In this document: piece by piece, positions 11,872 through 23,900 of the stretch
How the letters are laid out: each line of letters starts with the position of its first letter
Position numbering within the stretch: the first letter of the stretch is position 1
Assembly: GCA_013365365.1 (NCBI GenBank)
Contig: JABVXU010000107.1
Location: forward strand, 62,001 to 126,000
From: Cruorifilaria tuberocauda
Lineage: Eukaryota; Nematoda; Chromadorea; Rhabditida; Onchocercidae
DNA: 64,000 nucleotides
Direction of reading: 5' to 3'
The notes under the pieces: model-generated
Seen by the model: the letters and a program-made list of their open reading frames with translations, nothing else
Told to the model about the DNA's origin: nothing
The model's database searches: none
Made by a program: the position numbers and the translations under genes

Positions 11872-13692
11872 TAATTATTATGGTTTATTATATTACCAAC
11901 TCTGTTATATTATCATTACTTAATAATTGCAATAATTTAAATTAATTAATAACTTAAATTAGTAGTTATTCATTATTATTACTATTATTATTACTAATTA
12001 TTATGGTTTATTATATTATCAACTCTGTTATATTATCATTACTTTGATAATTGCAAAAATTTAATATTATAACTTAAATTATTTAATAATTTAAATCAGT
12101 AAACTAAGCTAACAGTCATTTTACATTAAGTTTTGTATAATCAAAATTAAAGCTTATTGCATTACTAAGTTGAAAAAAAATATACCATTGGAAAATGTGG
12201 TATCATTTGTTGTAACATTTTTCGTTGCTCATCTGGAAGTGATTCAATGATAATTATCGTTTGAAGCCATTTCTCTTGCATTGTAAGATTTGCTGATGTT
12301 CGTATAATTCTTATCATTTCCTGAACATATTCCGGAAGTAACCGGAATGCTGGTGGAAGCGGAAATTGTTGTAAAATATTTTCCGGTAGAGCATTTATAA
12401 TTTCATCAATTTTCATCACTTTTTCCTGCAATTAAATAATACCTGATAATTTAATCAATGGAATATAGATATCATAGAAAATATAAGCATTTTCTCTATG
12501 CTTATTTTGATTTAATTTCCATATTCTTCATTTTGATTCATTATTTTTTCTCTCTTCCTCTCTCTCTCTCTCTCTTTCTCTCTCTTATGAAATGAAGAAT
12601 AAAAAATTGAAGAAAATGATGAAAGGTATGAATAGACATATCCTTATCATTATTCATATGATAAATATCAAGAATGAACTATATGGATTTATCACGTTCT
12701 TATCAGATATATCATGAAACGAAGTATATGGAATTTATCTGACCGATACTGTTAGCGATTGATTCTGATGAATAGCAGTAAGTTGAGCGAAAGTTACAGG
12801 TGGAAGAATGCTTTTCAATTCAGGTGGCGGTTCCTAAATGATTAATGATTAATGCTATAAGTAACTAATTCGAAAAGTTATCATAATGTATAAGTATATC
12901 TTGTTCATAAATTTTCTGAGCAATTTAGACGATCTTTTTTTCCAGTGCTCGATTACTTTCATATATTTTAAGCCTGATATTATAAGTTTTTTTAGAATTC
13001 CTTCCAAGCTTCATCTATTCATGTCTGATATTCTACTTATATCTCATGATTACCGAACAGTTTTCAGTGATCGTCAACCATTTAAATTTGAATATTCTTT
13101 AAACAATTTCATCAATTATTGTCTAATGAAAAAAAAACAAATTTTCATTTCAATATTAAAATGATTTAATATAATTTAATTTAATATCGATATCTAATTT
13201 AATACTAATATCAATAAAAATTATTTTTATTTATTTTATTTTAGTATCATGATCAATAAATTTAGATAGATCAGTGAAATCAAGCCTAGAGAAGTTTCGA
13301 AATCCGAAAAGTAATTTATTTTAGTACCAGGATCAATAGATTTATAGATACATCAGTAAAATCAAGCCTAGAGATGTTTCGAAATCCAGAAAGTAATAGG
13401 TTTTCTTTTCATTAAATTATTTAATGAGTTAAAACAGAAGCATTCTCAATTATGAAAGATTATAGTTTAATTAATTTACAAAAAAAAAAAAAAAATTTTA
13501 AATATAGCATACAGGAGGAAATGAAGATGACCCATTATCATGATTCGATGATTCATTATTAGGTACATTAGGTCCTAATGTAACCAATGGTATCGTTGAT
13601 ACCAATGATACCGATAGCAAAAAAGTGGAGATCGTTGAATGAAGAAGCATTTTGATTTTCAAATAAGAGCTATTTTCAATTTTTCGGTACAT
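10912..13692 (-). CDS. Secreted DUF148 (SXP/RAL-2-like) protein with duplicated module
   Basis: Five exons join in phase: 13513-13692, 12744-12833, 12186-12425, 11359-11448, 10912-11136, giving 274 residues. The first exon has a hydrophobic signal peptide (MLLHSTISTFLLSVSLVS...); the ATG at 13692 adds 14 residues before it, and the second ATG at 13650 is an equally good start. The rest is two copies of one unit, each a 30-codon exon (EPPPELKSIL / EPSLELKNLL, both with an IHQ motif) followed by a 75-80-codon exon (IDEIINALPENI / IEEIINNLPDSI). Leucine/proline spacing of this kind is typical of the nematode-only DUF148/SXP-RAL-2 family, secreted helical proteins of unsettled function, several of them immunogenic. 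Family assignment is by pattern, not by search. Confidence 0.65.
11808..11871. repeat. (ATT)n trinucleotide microsatellite
   Basis: About 20 uninterrupted ATT units in an intron of the DUF148 gene. It creates a long leucine-only open frame on the plus strand, which is an artefact. Confidence 0.95.
11867..12055. repeat. Imperfect direct duplication of about 66 bases
   Basis: The block ATTACTAATTATTATGG... to ...TAATTGCAA occurs at about 11867-11930 and again at 11990-12055 with few differences, just downstream of the ATT microsatellite. It probably arose by slippage or unequal exchange seeded by that tract. Confidence 0.85.
12550..12587. repeat. (CT)n simple repeat
   Basis: Pyrimidine tract of CT/TTTCTC units inside the second intron of the DUF148 gene. 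Confidence 0.9.
13241..13400. repeat. Two 80-base tandem units
   Basis: Units starting at 13241 and 13321 share TTAGTA-C..GATCAATA-ATTTA, ATCAAGCCTAGAGA and GTTTCGAAATCC. They lie in the first intron of the DUF148 gene. No coding potential seen. Confidence 0.9.
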
Positions 13693-15004
13693 TTTATACG
13701 GTTATTTTCCTCTACGGTATTATCCTACCACTTTTTCTATTTCATTTGAACCAGTCATTTTTTCATCTTTTCCATCAACAACCAACCAACCAATCAATAG
13801 AAATAAATGAAATATTTGATTGATTTTGGAAAAATGAAAAAAAAAAAACTTTGAATTATTTCTCGATTTTCATTTAGCTTTTTTTCTCAGTTCTAACTTT
13901 TCTTCATTCCAACTTATTCTTATTCTTCCAATAGCTTTTCACAAAATGATTAACCGGAATAGAATTCAATTCAACCGGTTTTCCAAGGTATTTTTTTTTT
14001 CTATTTTATCTTTAAGTATATACACCACTTCAAATTTCACTGTTCAATTATTCATTTCTTTTTTCTTTCTCTCTTTCTACTGAAATAAATGTCTTCTGAA
14101 CGAAGCAATAATAAATTCTGTAAGAAAACAATAAATCTATGTTTGTTCTTTTTCCTTAGTTTGCACGATCAATCTCCAAAAAAAAAAAAATCACGAACTT
14201 TTTGTTATTTTTTTTTCGGTTAAAAAGCTATTGAAATTATTGTTGAAATCTTTACCGAGATAGAGTATCAGTGGACTAATTGAACTGTATCAATTGTTAT
14301 CATCGTTAAATTAACTTATAATTATCAAAAATTTCAAAAATCAAAATTGTCTCATCTTTTTCACTCCCTCTTTTTTTTTCTTAATATCACATTTAAACTT
14401 TAGCAAATCCGTGATTTCAATTTCAATTATACTTTTTCATAGCTGGAATTTAAAGTATTTGGAAAAATGTTTACTTTGAAAAATTATACTTGCTGTTTCT
14501 TACCATACAAAATTTTTTTTTGTCATTACTTTAAAAAAAAAACACGAAGAGTAATTGTTTGTATAGATATGCAATCAGCTACGACAATCGATATTCCAGT
14601 TAGATAGCATTCGAATTAAAATAAATAGTTTATTCCCGACAGTCTTCCTTTCATCAAAATGCACAGTTCATTTTTCGCACATATTTGTTGATAAGAAGAA
14701 AGAAAGAAAACATCACAAATTAATATAGAATATTGTTTGTTTACTGCAAACAGAATCAAAGTTGATGATGTATTTCAATAAATGCGAGGATTTTTATATT
14801 TGAATTGTATCGGTTTTTTTTAAACAAATAGGCGGAAATTTCCAGTTGTTCAATTGCTCAATTTCTCAACAATTACATTTTCATAAATATTAGGTAGTGG
14901 ATTATAATTCATTTATTTAACAATAAAAATATTTCAAAAAAAATTTGCTAGAGCTCTTTCACTTTTCTTTAAAAACAAATCAATTTGGTGGCCCTAGTCA
15001 AACC
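13693..15004. other. Intergenic region upstream of the DUF148 gene
   Basis: 1.3 kb of AT-rich DNA with many A and T runs, presumably the DUF148 promoter and the 3' flank of the small gene at 15005. No exon or RNA gene recognised. Confidence 0.4.
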
Positions 15005-15474
15005 CTAAAACCGTATAGTTTCAGCAAATTCTGACTCCTCATCTAGAAAATCAGGTGACGGGATGTTGTTCAAAACAGCCAAAAAACGGTAAATCATTGA
15101 AAACAATCTATCGAATATACAATAATTTACAATTAAAATACAATGCATCATTAAATATGTTACTTACAAATGCTTTTCTAACAATGCTGCACCAATTTCA
15201 AGTTTTTCTGCAAAACAAGTTTTGAACTTCTTTCATAAAATTCCAATAAATTCACCATAGACTAAATATACCATATCCTGTACAGAGATTTTATGAAAAT
15301 TTGAACAGAATGAAATCAAAACTAAATTAAGCAGTAAGCGAATTTAGCAAATGAAAGTGAAAATTATTAGAGTAGAATAAAATAATAGTTCCATAACTCT
15401 ACTCATACATAATCTGAATTAAGCAAAAGGATCAGAAGGACACATATCACACAGCAATGAACGACCAGATTCAT
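15005..15474 (-). CDS. Small putative secreted or membrane-anchored protein
   Basis: A gene of tiny exons: 15409-15474, 15256-15277 (22 bases), 15168-15207, 15005-15107. They join in phase to 76 residues and a TAG. The start MNLVVHCCVICVLLILLL is a strong hydrophobic signal peptide or anchor; the mature part (begins near DYDMVYLVY) is short, helical-looking and ends acidic (FLDEESEFAETIRF). A TTTAG acceptor sits one base before the ATG, as at a spliced-leader site, and the start is only 120 bases after the stop of mL48 on the same strand, the spacing of nematode operon genes. No family recognised. All four donor/acceptor pairs are consensus-like (GTATGAG, GTGAAT, GTAAGT). The model rests on splice logic and phase only. 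Confidence 0.45.
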
Positions 15475-15594
15475 GCTAAATTTCACAAAAAAGATTATAC
15501 ATCAGTTCAGAATTATAATTGCTTGCTGCATTTCTTATCCTACATTATTCCTCACATATTTTTCGGAAAATAATTTTTGGCCTTTTGCAATTAA

Positions 15595-16992
15595 TCACTC
15601 CCATCCGAGCAGTTTTCTCGTCTTTGGATCATCCAAACTAAGCAGTTCTGCTTTTCGAGCTTCTAAAATCTCGTCCGGTATATATCTAATATCTTCATCC
15701 GCTTGCTCGTGTTTCCTGATTATTATCGTAACACCAATAGGTGCGTGGGTCTAAAGAAAAAAAGATATAAATGGAGAGCTGATAAAGTAAACCTATAATG
15801 AATTCAACTAAATTTGGAAAGCGATGAGATTGTCAAGGACTATATTAGTAACAATTAAAAATTTAGCAGAACTTGAGGATGCAATCCTGACAAATTTAAT
15901 AAATTGGTAATCCGAGTCGTCATTTTTCAAATACCTCTATTGCAATATATAAGCTTTCGAAATGGAAATCGACTAATTTTTGAAAGAAGGTGAAATAACA
16001 ATGATTCCAGAAACTTTTATAAATTCGTAAATAATAGAAATTACGGCTCTACTAATAATTTTAACGTGCCAAAAATTATCAGGAATCGTTAGCTGGTCTT
16101 CAGATCTGGCAAATTAAGTTTCACAGTGAAATAATTTCTTCCTTAACTTTTCTGAAGACATGCCATATATTTACCATCTATATTCTACAATAACCTTTTG
16201 TAAAAATAAATTACTTGTGATTCATGAGGCCCAAAGAAAGCTGTGACAATAAACTAATCATTCAAAATGTTACTAAGACAAACACGTAGAGAGTTTAACA
16301 ACAGTAGAAATTATAGAAAAAATGAACCTGCATAAGATGAAGATACAATGGCAGACGAACACATGGCACCTCGCTCAATCTCAAAAACCGATGATATGTT
16401 GACAGTACTATCTCTTTTTCTTGTCGTCTTTTGTCAGGTTTCTCCCGCATCAGTAGAATTTTCGTAGGAGGAATTGCATAACTGAAAAACACTTTAGAAA
16501 TCAAGCTGGAATTTAAGGAAAGATTTAAAATAAAAAAGACTAAAAATATCCATCTGATGTAAATCAACAACAAATTACGCAAAAAATAAATTAACTGAAG
16601 CAGTAAAATGATAAATTCTCATTCAGAACTGATATTCACTTCAGATATAAACAAGGAATGCTATGTACTAAATCTCTGGATAACCTCTTGCTGAGATTTT
16701 TGCAGTCTATTGTAACTAGAACCAATACCAAAGCATACCTATCGATCACTTTGAACTTGAATTGGAGTGCTTTTTTACGGGCATAACTGTGAAACCTTTC
16801 AAGTGGTACAAAATCCATCGAATCCAATTGAAGATTTAGTACTGGATATTCCGGATAAACTTTGGTATTCTTAATCACCGGTTCATATAATTGCCATGGA
16901 TCGATTTTCTTGGCCTTTGCTCTGAGAGATATTTCTCGGATATGTTGTATCGTTGAGATTCCAAAAAACCACTGAGGTTTGAGCAATTTCAT
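15595..16992 (-). CDS. MRPL48: Mitochondrial ribosomal protein mL48 (MRPL48)
   Basis: Component of the mitochondrial large ribosomal subunit with an S10-like fold. Exons 16739-16992, 16328-16481, 15595-15750 join in phase to 187 residues. The N-terminus MKLLKPQWFFGIS...RAKAKK is basic and hydrophobic, as in a mitochondrial targeting peptide. The core LNLQLDSMDFVPLERFHSYA, then DSYAIPPTKILLM, then STYHRFLRLSEVP, then GVTIIIRKHEQADEDI follows the mL48/uS10 order (the SYA-P-TK block is the best marker). It ends LLGWE. A TTTGCAG acceptor 8 bases before the ATG could be a trans-splice site. mL48 is preferred over uS10m because of that block; uS10m is the alternative. Confidence 0.75.
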
Positions 16993-18395
16993 GAATAAAT
17001 CTGCAAAATAATTGTGGAAAATTGTTATTCTTTATCAATATTAATCGAAATCTTTGCAAAAAAAATCATCTATCCCATGAATAATTCCTATGATTCAGAT
17101 AAGGAATAGTTTGGGATTGGTACGGTGAGCTTCGTCCGCGGATCTTCATAGTCTCTTATCCAATGGCTGGATGAATCTGTACTGAAATGGAAACTACTCA
17201 TCAATAGTTCTGAAACTGAATTAAGAAGAGTTGAAGTTCTGAATTAACAGCCCTAAATTATAAAAGAATTTTCATCTCACTGAAATATCACTACAGCAAT
17301 ATCAAATATCGAAAATGCATTGATATTAAATGCACCTAAATGCTACATCAATCCAATACTTAATTATTGTTCGATTAATTAGAATTAATCCCCTAACCTT
17401 TAACCCCAAATTAATTTTATTCCTTTACAGGTTTTCTAGAGGAAATTAGTAGCATAAAACTCAGTTGCTACCTTCAGTTCCCAACTAATTCATTCATCTT
17501 TGCACTATCACATTTCATTGTCTCATTATTCAAATACTCGATTATCATTCTCCCAGAAAATAACGCTACCCCGAGAAATCTCAGAAAACTAATGATTTCA
17601 CGGAATTTCAAAAGTTAAACAAGCAATTATTGTGTTAGTGTTCTCTTTGAAGAGGGGCAGAGAATACCGCAAAAGAGCGAGGGAACGTGCAACAGAGAAG
17701 ACATCAAAAGCATATTCATTTGAAATTCAAACCACTCAATGTTACTTGCATTACATTGTGAAGTATTTGCGAAGCAAACGCCATGCTTGGGTTTTGCCTC
17801 GGAGCAACTGTTCTGGGGATCCCTCGCTTGGGGGATTCGTCCACCTTGCGGGTCGATTTTTTTGGACCGCGTCCCCGGGGTTATCCGGGAGCGCAAATGT
17901 TGCTGCGTGTCGGACCAGTTTGCGCACGACGCAGTTGCCTGAATTCTTTGTAACTTTCAGCCTCTGAACGCCGCCTTAGTGTCTCGTTAGACACCTCTAC
18001 CTAAGTTCCCCATACGTTACATTCAGGACAGATCAGACTGATTTCGGCTCTTGCTCGGCCTAACTGAGACTGTTAAAGCGTTTGAAGATATGATTTATTT
18101 TCTGTGAAATAAAAAAAACCATATGCACAAATATGTAACGTCAAACAACGCAATGAAAATGTAAAAGGAAATTTGCTTGAAAAAACATGCAAAAACTACA
18201 CGTAAATCGATGAAACAAATTGTATTAATCAGTCAGAAAAGCCGATCATGTTGGCACTCTTAATTCAATTTCAAATAAGAGACATTTGTTTCTGTTTAGA
18301 TGAAAATTCAAAACCCATCTCATTTAAAGTAGTATAAAGCACCTGATGAACTCGATTCAACACATCACTGTATAAATTATATCAACACTGATTCA
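16993..18395. other. Spacer between mL48 and VPS37, with a GC-rich island
   Basis: Holds the 5' region of mL48, the 3' flank of VPS37 and, at about 17,750-18,070, the GC-rich island listed separately. A stretch at about 17,090-17,187 on the minus strand reads as a protein-like segment (SHWIRDYEDPRTKLTVPI) after a TTTCAG acceptor and then hits a stop; I could not connect it to any gene. Confidence 0.4.
17750..18070. other. GC-rich island of unknown nature, possible structured RNA or transferred DNA
   Basis: Roughly 320 bases that are far richer in G+C than anything else in the window, with abrupt borders. It contains a perfect 6-bp hairpin with a CGTT loop at 17979-17994 (GTGTCT/AGACAC), a GGTC...GACC arm pair around a T7 run near 17851-17872, and a CTGCGT/ACGCAG pair near 17901-17935. 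Open frames exist on both strands but none resembles a known protein. I compared it by memory with U6, 7SL, 7SK, RNase P/MRP and rRNA and found no match. The T7 run would stop polymerase III on the plus strand, so a minus-strand transcript is more plausible if it is an RNA. Confidence 0.35.
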
Positions 18396-20275
18396 TCACC
18401 ACAATGATTGACGGAATGGCTGTGGATACAGTCCACCACCTTTTGTGGGGTATGGTGTCGTTGTCTTGAAGTTTGAAACCGACTGCTGCGGATATTGTTG
18501 CTGCTGCAGAATCTCCAACAGTTTGTCGGATTTGATTTTTCTGTTGAATAAGAACGATAACAAATTTGCCTTTTAGCAGTATTTGAGGTAAATTTAAAAA
18601 TTATTTTAACTGATTACTTTGTCGTTTATTAAAACTAAATAAAAAGTATTTAGATAAGATTAAGATTAGTATTTTATTCTCGGCAAAATTATCTGAAATA
18701 TTTCACATTCCAAAGTAACGTTTATTTTGAGGATGTGAAATTACTTCAGACAGTACAAAGAATGAATTATATAAGAAGTGAACCTCATGTGAGCAAGAGT
18801 TTTCTTTTCAATAAATTCTTTCAAAAACTGATCAACTTCCATTTCACCGTTTAGATATCGATCTGCTATGGCCTGAAATAAAAATCCTTAAGTAGTGCTA
18901 AAATCCAACATTGTTAGTATTTCGCACGATTATTCAGTTTATGTACCGCTAGTCTCTTAACAGAAAAATGCAGTCATAGTACTGTTTTTGAGCAATTAGT
19001 TTCCAAGAAAATATTTTTTCCACCAATTACAACTGCTTTGACAGCGCTTATTAAACTGAAATCGTTTATATCCCATCAATAAGATAAGCCTTAGATCTCT
19101 CGTATTTTCAGCTATGTTGTTACAAAATAGTATTTTGCGAATGTAAGTTTAAATGTAATGATATTGTAAATCGAAATACTTTGAAATTGTGATCGGCACA
19201 TAACATACAATGTCGGAAACCAGAAGAAATTTTACAACACAGAATTACTGGAATATTTTGCATGATTAATACTTATGTTAAGAAAACAACTGTTTACAAC
19301 CTTCAGTCAATGTTAGCTTTTCTTTTTTGCTATCTCATATACCACTTATTTTATACAGTGTGTTGCATCTCCTTTTTTGATCACATATAGATTCATGACC
19401 CATGAGTTATTTAAATTATTATAGGTTTAATGACTCAGTTATTTCAAGTTATTTAAATTTCATGTGAACCGCTAAACTTACTTCGCTTTCATCATCAGCA
19501 GACTGTGCAGCAGCTTGTAAAAGGGCACTAGATGTGTCCAACGACCTTTCTTCCGATAAAGAATCTGAAATAAAGAATCTCTTTTCTTCCGATAAAGAAT
19601 CTCCTTTATTATTTCTAGGAATTCCTTCTCTGATAGGCATCTCTGTTCATTAAGAAATCACAAAAAGAAAACAAAAGTTTCAATTATCTAAATATTATTA
19701 TTGTGGAACAAAGTTCACCATTTTAGGCTATGACATTTCTATAAATGATAGTTACATCGCTTATGAGATAAAATTGAAACAATTAAAATCAGTTCTTTTG
19801 GAAGAAAAAATGGTGGAAACTGCTAAAAACTTACTCAGTTTTTCTTTAAGCTCCATTACTTCTTCCTTAACTTTAACAGCTTCTTCATAAGTGGTTCGTA
19901 ACTGCTTTTTAGCCTCTTCGATTTTAGGTTCCTGTGATAAATTCCATTCAGCAAGTGATTTATTCTGCACTAGGCCCATTTCACGTTCAGTAGGCAAAGT
20001 TCGAACCTTAAAAATTTGTGAAAACAGATTATAACGTAGTGCCAATATCAATTCTATTAAAAAGTTCACATATCAAATAAATTTTAAAAAATAAGCAATA
20101 AATTCTGAGATAGTGGAAAACAAACTTGTGGAATATTATCAATGATGTCATCAATTTTCTTCTCAGCATCACTATTCAACAATTTTCCAGCCTCATCGTA
20201 ATTCATATTCCTAACCGACGTCATTGCAGCTGCGACACAAACATCTAGAAGAGATTCATACGAAACGTCCACCAT
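18396..20275 (-). CDS. VPS37: ESCRT-I subunit VPS37 (Mod_r domain)
   Basis: VPS37 joins TSG101, VPS28 and MVB12 in ESCRT-I, which sorts ubiquitinated cargo into multivesicular bodies. Exons 20126-20275, 19835-20006, 19482-19564, 18784-18872, 18396-18540 join in phase to 212 residues. The Mod_r domain is evident: NKSLAEWNLSQEPKIEEAK, a long coiled coil, SALLQAAAQ..., then AIADRYLNGEMEVDQFL and KKTLAHMRKIKSDKLLEIL. The tail is Gln/Pro-rich (LQQQQYPQQ), as in other members. The ATG at 20275 is used; the codon before it in frame is not ATG. An alternative 3' splice site 36 bases upstream of exon 3 would add 12 codons in frame. Confidence 0.92.
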
Positions 20276-20935
20276 CACGTTCCACCTACAAATTTACTAG
20301 AAATTAACAATCATCTAATTTGTTCAACTTCTAATAAAAATCAACGACGAAACAATCAAACTAGAATAAGTTGCAATAAAATGATGAAACTAATAAAAGT
20401 CTGTACAGAATTTAAAAAATTAAATAATCACCAACTTTAATAACTAGAAAATCTAGTGTTCATAACCAGACAATTTAATAACCAAATTAAAAATACTGGA
20501 GAGAATGAATTATAATATAATGTCGAGGAAACACAAAAACCTTTTTTCTCTACGTTTTAAAGCAAAAATAAACAAAGTGATAAAATATATAAATAGAAAT
20601 AAACAAAGTGATAAAATATAAGTAAAAATGAACAAAGTGGTAAAATATAAGTAAAAATAAACAAAGTAATAAAATATAAGCAAAAATAAACGAAGTAATA
20701 AAATGTAAGAATAAGCAAACTGATAAAAAATAATCATTTGAAAACCGCTTTTTTAGCTATTCGTATTACAACCTATTTTGACTAATCACAATATGCAATA
20801 TCATATCTCAAATTATTTGTGATCAAATCGATAATTTAAATGAAATGATTTCATTAGTTTAAAATTTCATTTTAATTTAATTTACAGATTTTACTTTCCA
20901 GATCTGATCTACAATTTTACATTAATTTCTTGCAA
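20276..20935. other. Divergent promoter region, VPS37 and ELP1
   Basis: 660 bases shared by two genes transcribed away from each other. The middle is taken up by the minisatellite at 20,545-20,720. Remaining sequence is AT-rich with no clear motif. Confidence 0.5.
20545..20720. repeat. Minisatellite, unit about 29-30 bases
   Basis: About six units of the form AAATAAACAAAGTGATAAAATATAAGT with small changes. It sits in the VPS37/ELP1 shared upstream region. Confidence 0.9.
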
Positions 20936-23900
20936 ATGCGAAATCTCAAAGTTCGATCAGTTATAGTGCGTGATACATTGCTATCAAGTGAAAGATGTAA
21001 GGTTCAACAAGATGAAGCACTCTCAAAGTCTCCCTCATCTCGTGGTAATTCGAACTGTAATTTAACAAAAAAAAAACTCTCTCATCTTGCGACAATTAGA
21101 AATGTAATAAAAAAAAAATAAGTGAACTAAATTTTGTAAACTTTAGTTGAAGTATACTGTAGAAAATTTTTCTACAACTTTTCTACAAAATTTTACGTTA
21201 GAAAACAAGGTTGTTTTAATTTCAGAAATTGAAGCGGTATGTATTAGTATTGAAAATAGGATTTTCTGCGCTTGCACTGCTGGAGTATGCGAATTGTCAT
21301 CCGAAATACTGGTATTTATTTAACTTTCGTGTTTTTCTGTTTTTTCAGTTCATTAATATGAAGATCAGCTCTTCATATTTTCAGTAAATTAAATAAAGCA
21401 AATCATGTAGTCTGTCAGTAGTTGGCTTATTAATTGGTCCAGTATTTATTTGATTACTTCCAAATAATTGCTATAAATATGAAAAAAAAAAATCATACCA
21501 TTATCGTACTGTATTAGTACGAAGAATGTGAGTCAAGATATGATCTTCCCTTATTTTGAAATTATAGGCTTCCTTTCATAGCTTTCTACAATGTTATATG
21601 TGACGTAAAAATGGACATTATACCAAAATAAAAAAGTTTTAATCAATCACATATGAAATGGAATTGTAGTTTCAGCATTTTTTCAGAAGCTAATCGAATG
21701 GACCAGTGAGCGTAACGGTGCTAAAATCATTTCATTTGATCATCTAAGCGACGAATATCTCTTATGTGCTGTGCTATCGTCTGGTGCAGTACTGATTGTG
21801 GATTACGAAAATGGAACTGTTGGTTATCTTATCAGTGATTTTTTTGCTTTATCTTTAAATAAATAAATGAAAGAATTTATCTTTAGATAATAAATAAATT
21901 ATTTTTATGAACATTTTGAGTTTTCTGCTTTTGTTCTCAGGGTTGTAGCAAATTTTAACAAACATATCGGACTTCATGTTCTTTATTTTTGTTTTTGTTT
22001 TTTTTTGAATAAAAATAAGGCAAATCGTTTACGACTGATATTTAGAGAATTAGGCATCATTTTAGATTGAACGACATGACATAGTACCAAGTGAAATCTG
22101 TTCCGCAATATGGGCTCCCGACTATCACGTTTTGTTGCTTGCATCATCAGAGATGCTGTACTTTGTTACACGTCAATTTGACATTTTCAATGAGCAACTG
22201 CTCAATTCATCTAAATCTGGCCGAGGTAATCCAGTGTTTGATTTTCTTATAAATTTCAATGCTACTTATACTTATTGAAAATTAGTGCTTGTAAAATTCA
22301 TGGTCATTTTTGAATTTTTTGAGGAAAAAAAAACAGATATCAAATTTTCTATATTAAATTTAAAAAAATTTATTGGTGATTTCATCGCTGCCATTACTAA
22401 CGAATCCTTATACATAAATCTCACACAATGATTACTTATAGAGGAGTTGATGACAATTGGTTGGGGTTCTAAGGAAACACAATTTCAAGGCTTGGGAGCA
22501 AGGAAACAACCGAAGAAGGTATGATTTCTATTAAGGGGGCATAAAATTTTCACTAAATTCTGACTTTGTAATATTTCATCATTTAGTTCCAGAGATTTTT
22601 TGTTTCAACTCCTTCAGTGTGAACTATTTACCGGAACTTTTAGGTTGATGATGACCGACCGACCATCGTGAGTGAATATGATCAGCGAAGAGTATTGTTA
22701 GCGTGGAATGGTGATGCTAGCTATGTCGTCGTCAGTTATGTAGAAAAAGAAACCAGCTTCCGACGATTTTCTGTTTTTGATCATGAAGGCGAACTTATTA
22801 GTCATCTGGAGCATCTTAGTAATGTTGAGGAAATATTGGCTTACAGGTCCAAAATATTTCTCGTTTTTAATTTTATCTTAATATCTTTAATATAGTTTGC
22901 TTAAAGTTTTTCATTATATGATATCAAGCTTTTTTATGATTAATTTACTACTTTGTTTTTAGTCTATGCTTTTTGTTTGTATCAATGTATTAGTATTAAA
23001 GTATTGATGAATTAGAATATTCTATTGTTTAACTTATTCGTAATGATCGGCATATGGAAATAGTAATAGGATGAGCTAAATAATGTGAAAGTAAACTATC
23101 AGTTCTTATTTATTAGCCGGTAATCGCCACTTTTTTAGTAGTTGCTAATGATAAAGAGTGCCACTGTAGTATTCTTCAAACGTCACTTTTAATTTCTGTA
23201 AATTACAAGGCGTCTTCCTATTCAGGCCAACAGGAAACCTTATTGCAACAAGTCGGTGTGATGATGAGAAGCGCGAAATAATTTTTTATGAACGTAACGG
23301 ACAAAGACGATCAAAATTCACATATGAATCACATCAAGGAACTGCAATTGATTGGATGGGTTGGAACATTGATGGGAATATCCTCTGTATACAGTCCAGG
23401 GATTTAGCTAGCACTGCCCAAAAAGGTACAGCGCTGTTATGAAAAAATTATCTTCTTGGAATCTTCATATTTATTTATGTACATTGTTGAGTAAGATTTT
23501 TGCTTCAGTAGGTTTTTGGTGCGTCAGTAATTATGACTGGATGCTCAAATATTGCATATTGGTTGATAATGGATTATTATTGGCATGTTGGCACGAAAGT
23601 AATCCCAATCAGTTTTGCTACGTTACGCAGAATGGTCATGCTACTTTTATTGATTTCGATTTCGATTATAATTTTTGCGATGGTATTGTTCTGTCGATAT
23701 CAGGATGTAAGTTATTCAAGTTTGTTATCTGAAAATGATATCATTTTTGAAGCAGCAGATTATGAGAAGAAATGATAAAATAAGTAAGCTATTTATTAGT
23801 CTGCAATTCTCATACGTCATTTCTTTTATTCGTGCTACTTGAAGTCGCTATTCATTGTACCTATTCATCGCTATTCGTTAAACTAAAGCTAATATCTGGT

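Noticed and set aside
11592..11945. 117-residue open frame with a 20-leucine run
   Set aside because: Produced by the ATT microsatellite in an intron of the DUF148 gene; no domain, wrong strand.
17632..17967. Open frames on both strands across the GC-rich island (111, 67 and 89 residues)
   Set aside because: High GC lowers stop frequency; no motif, no splice logic, and three overlapping frames cannot all be real. Kept only as an unexplained island.
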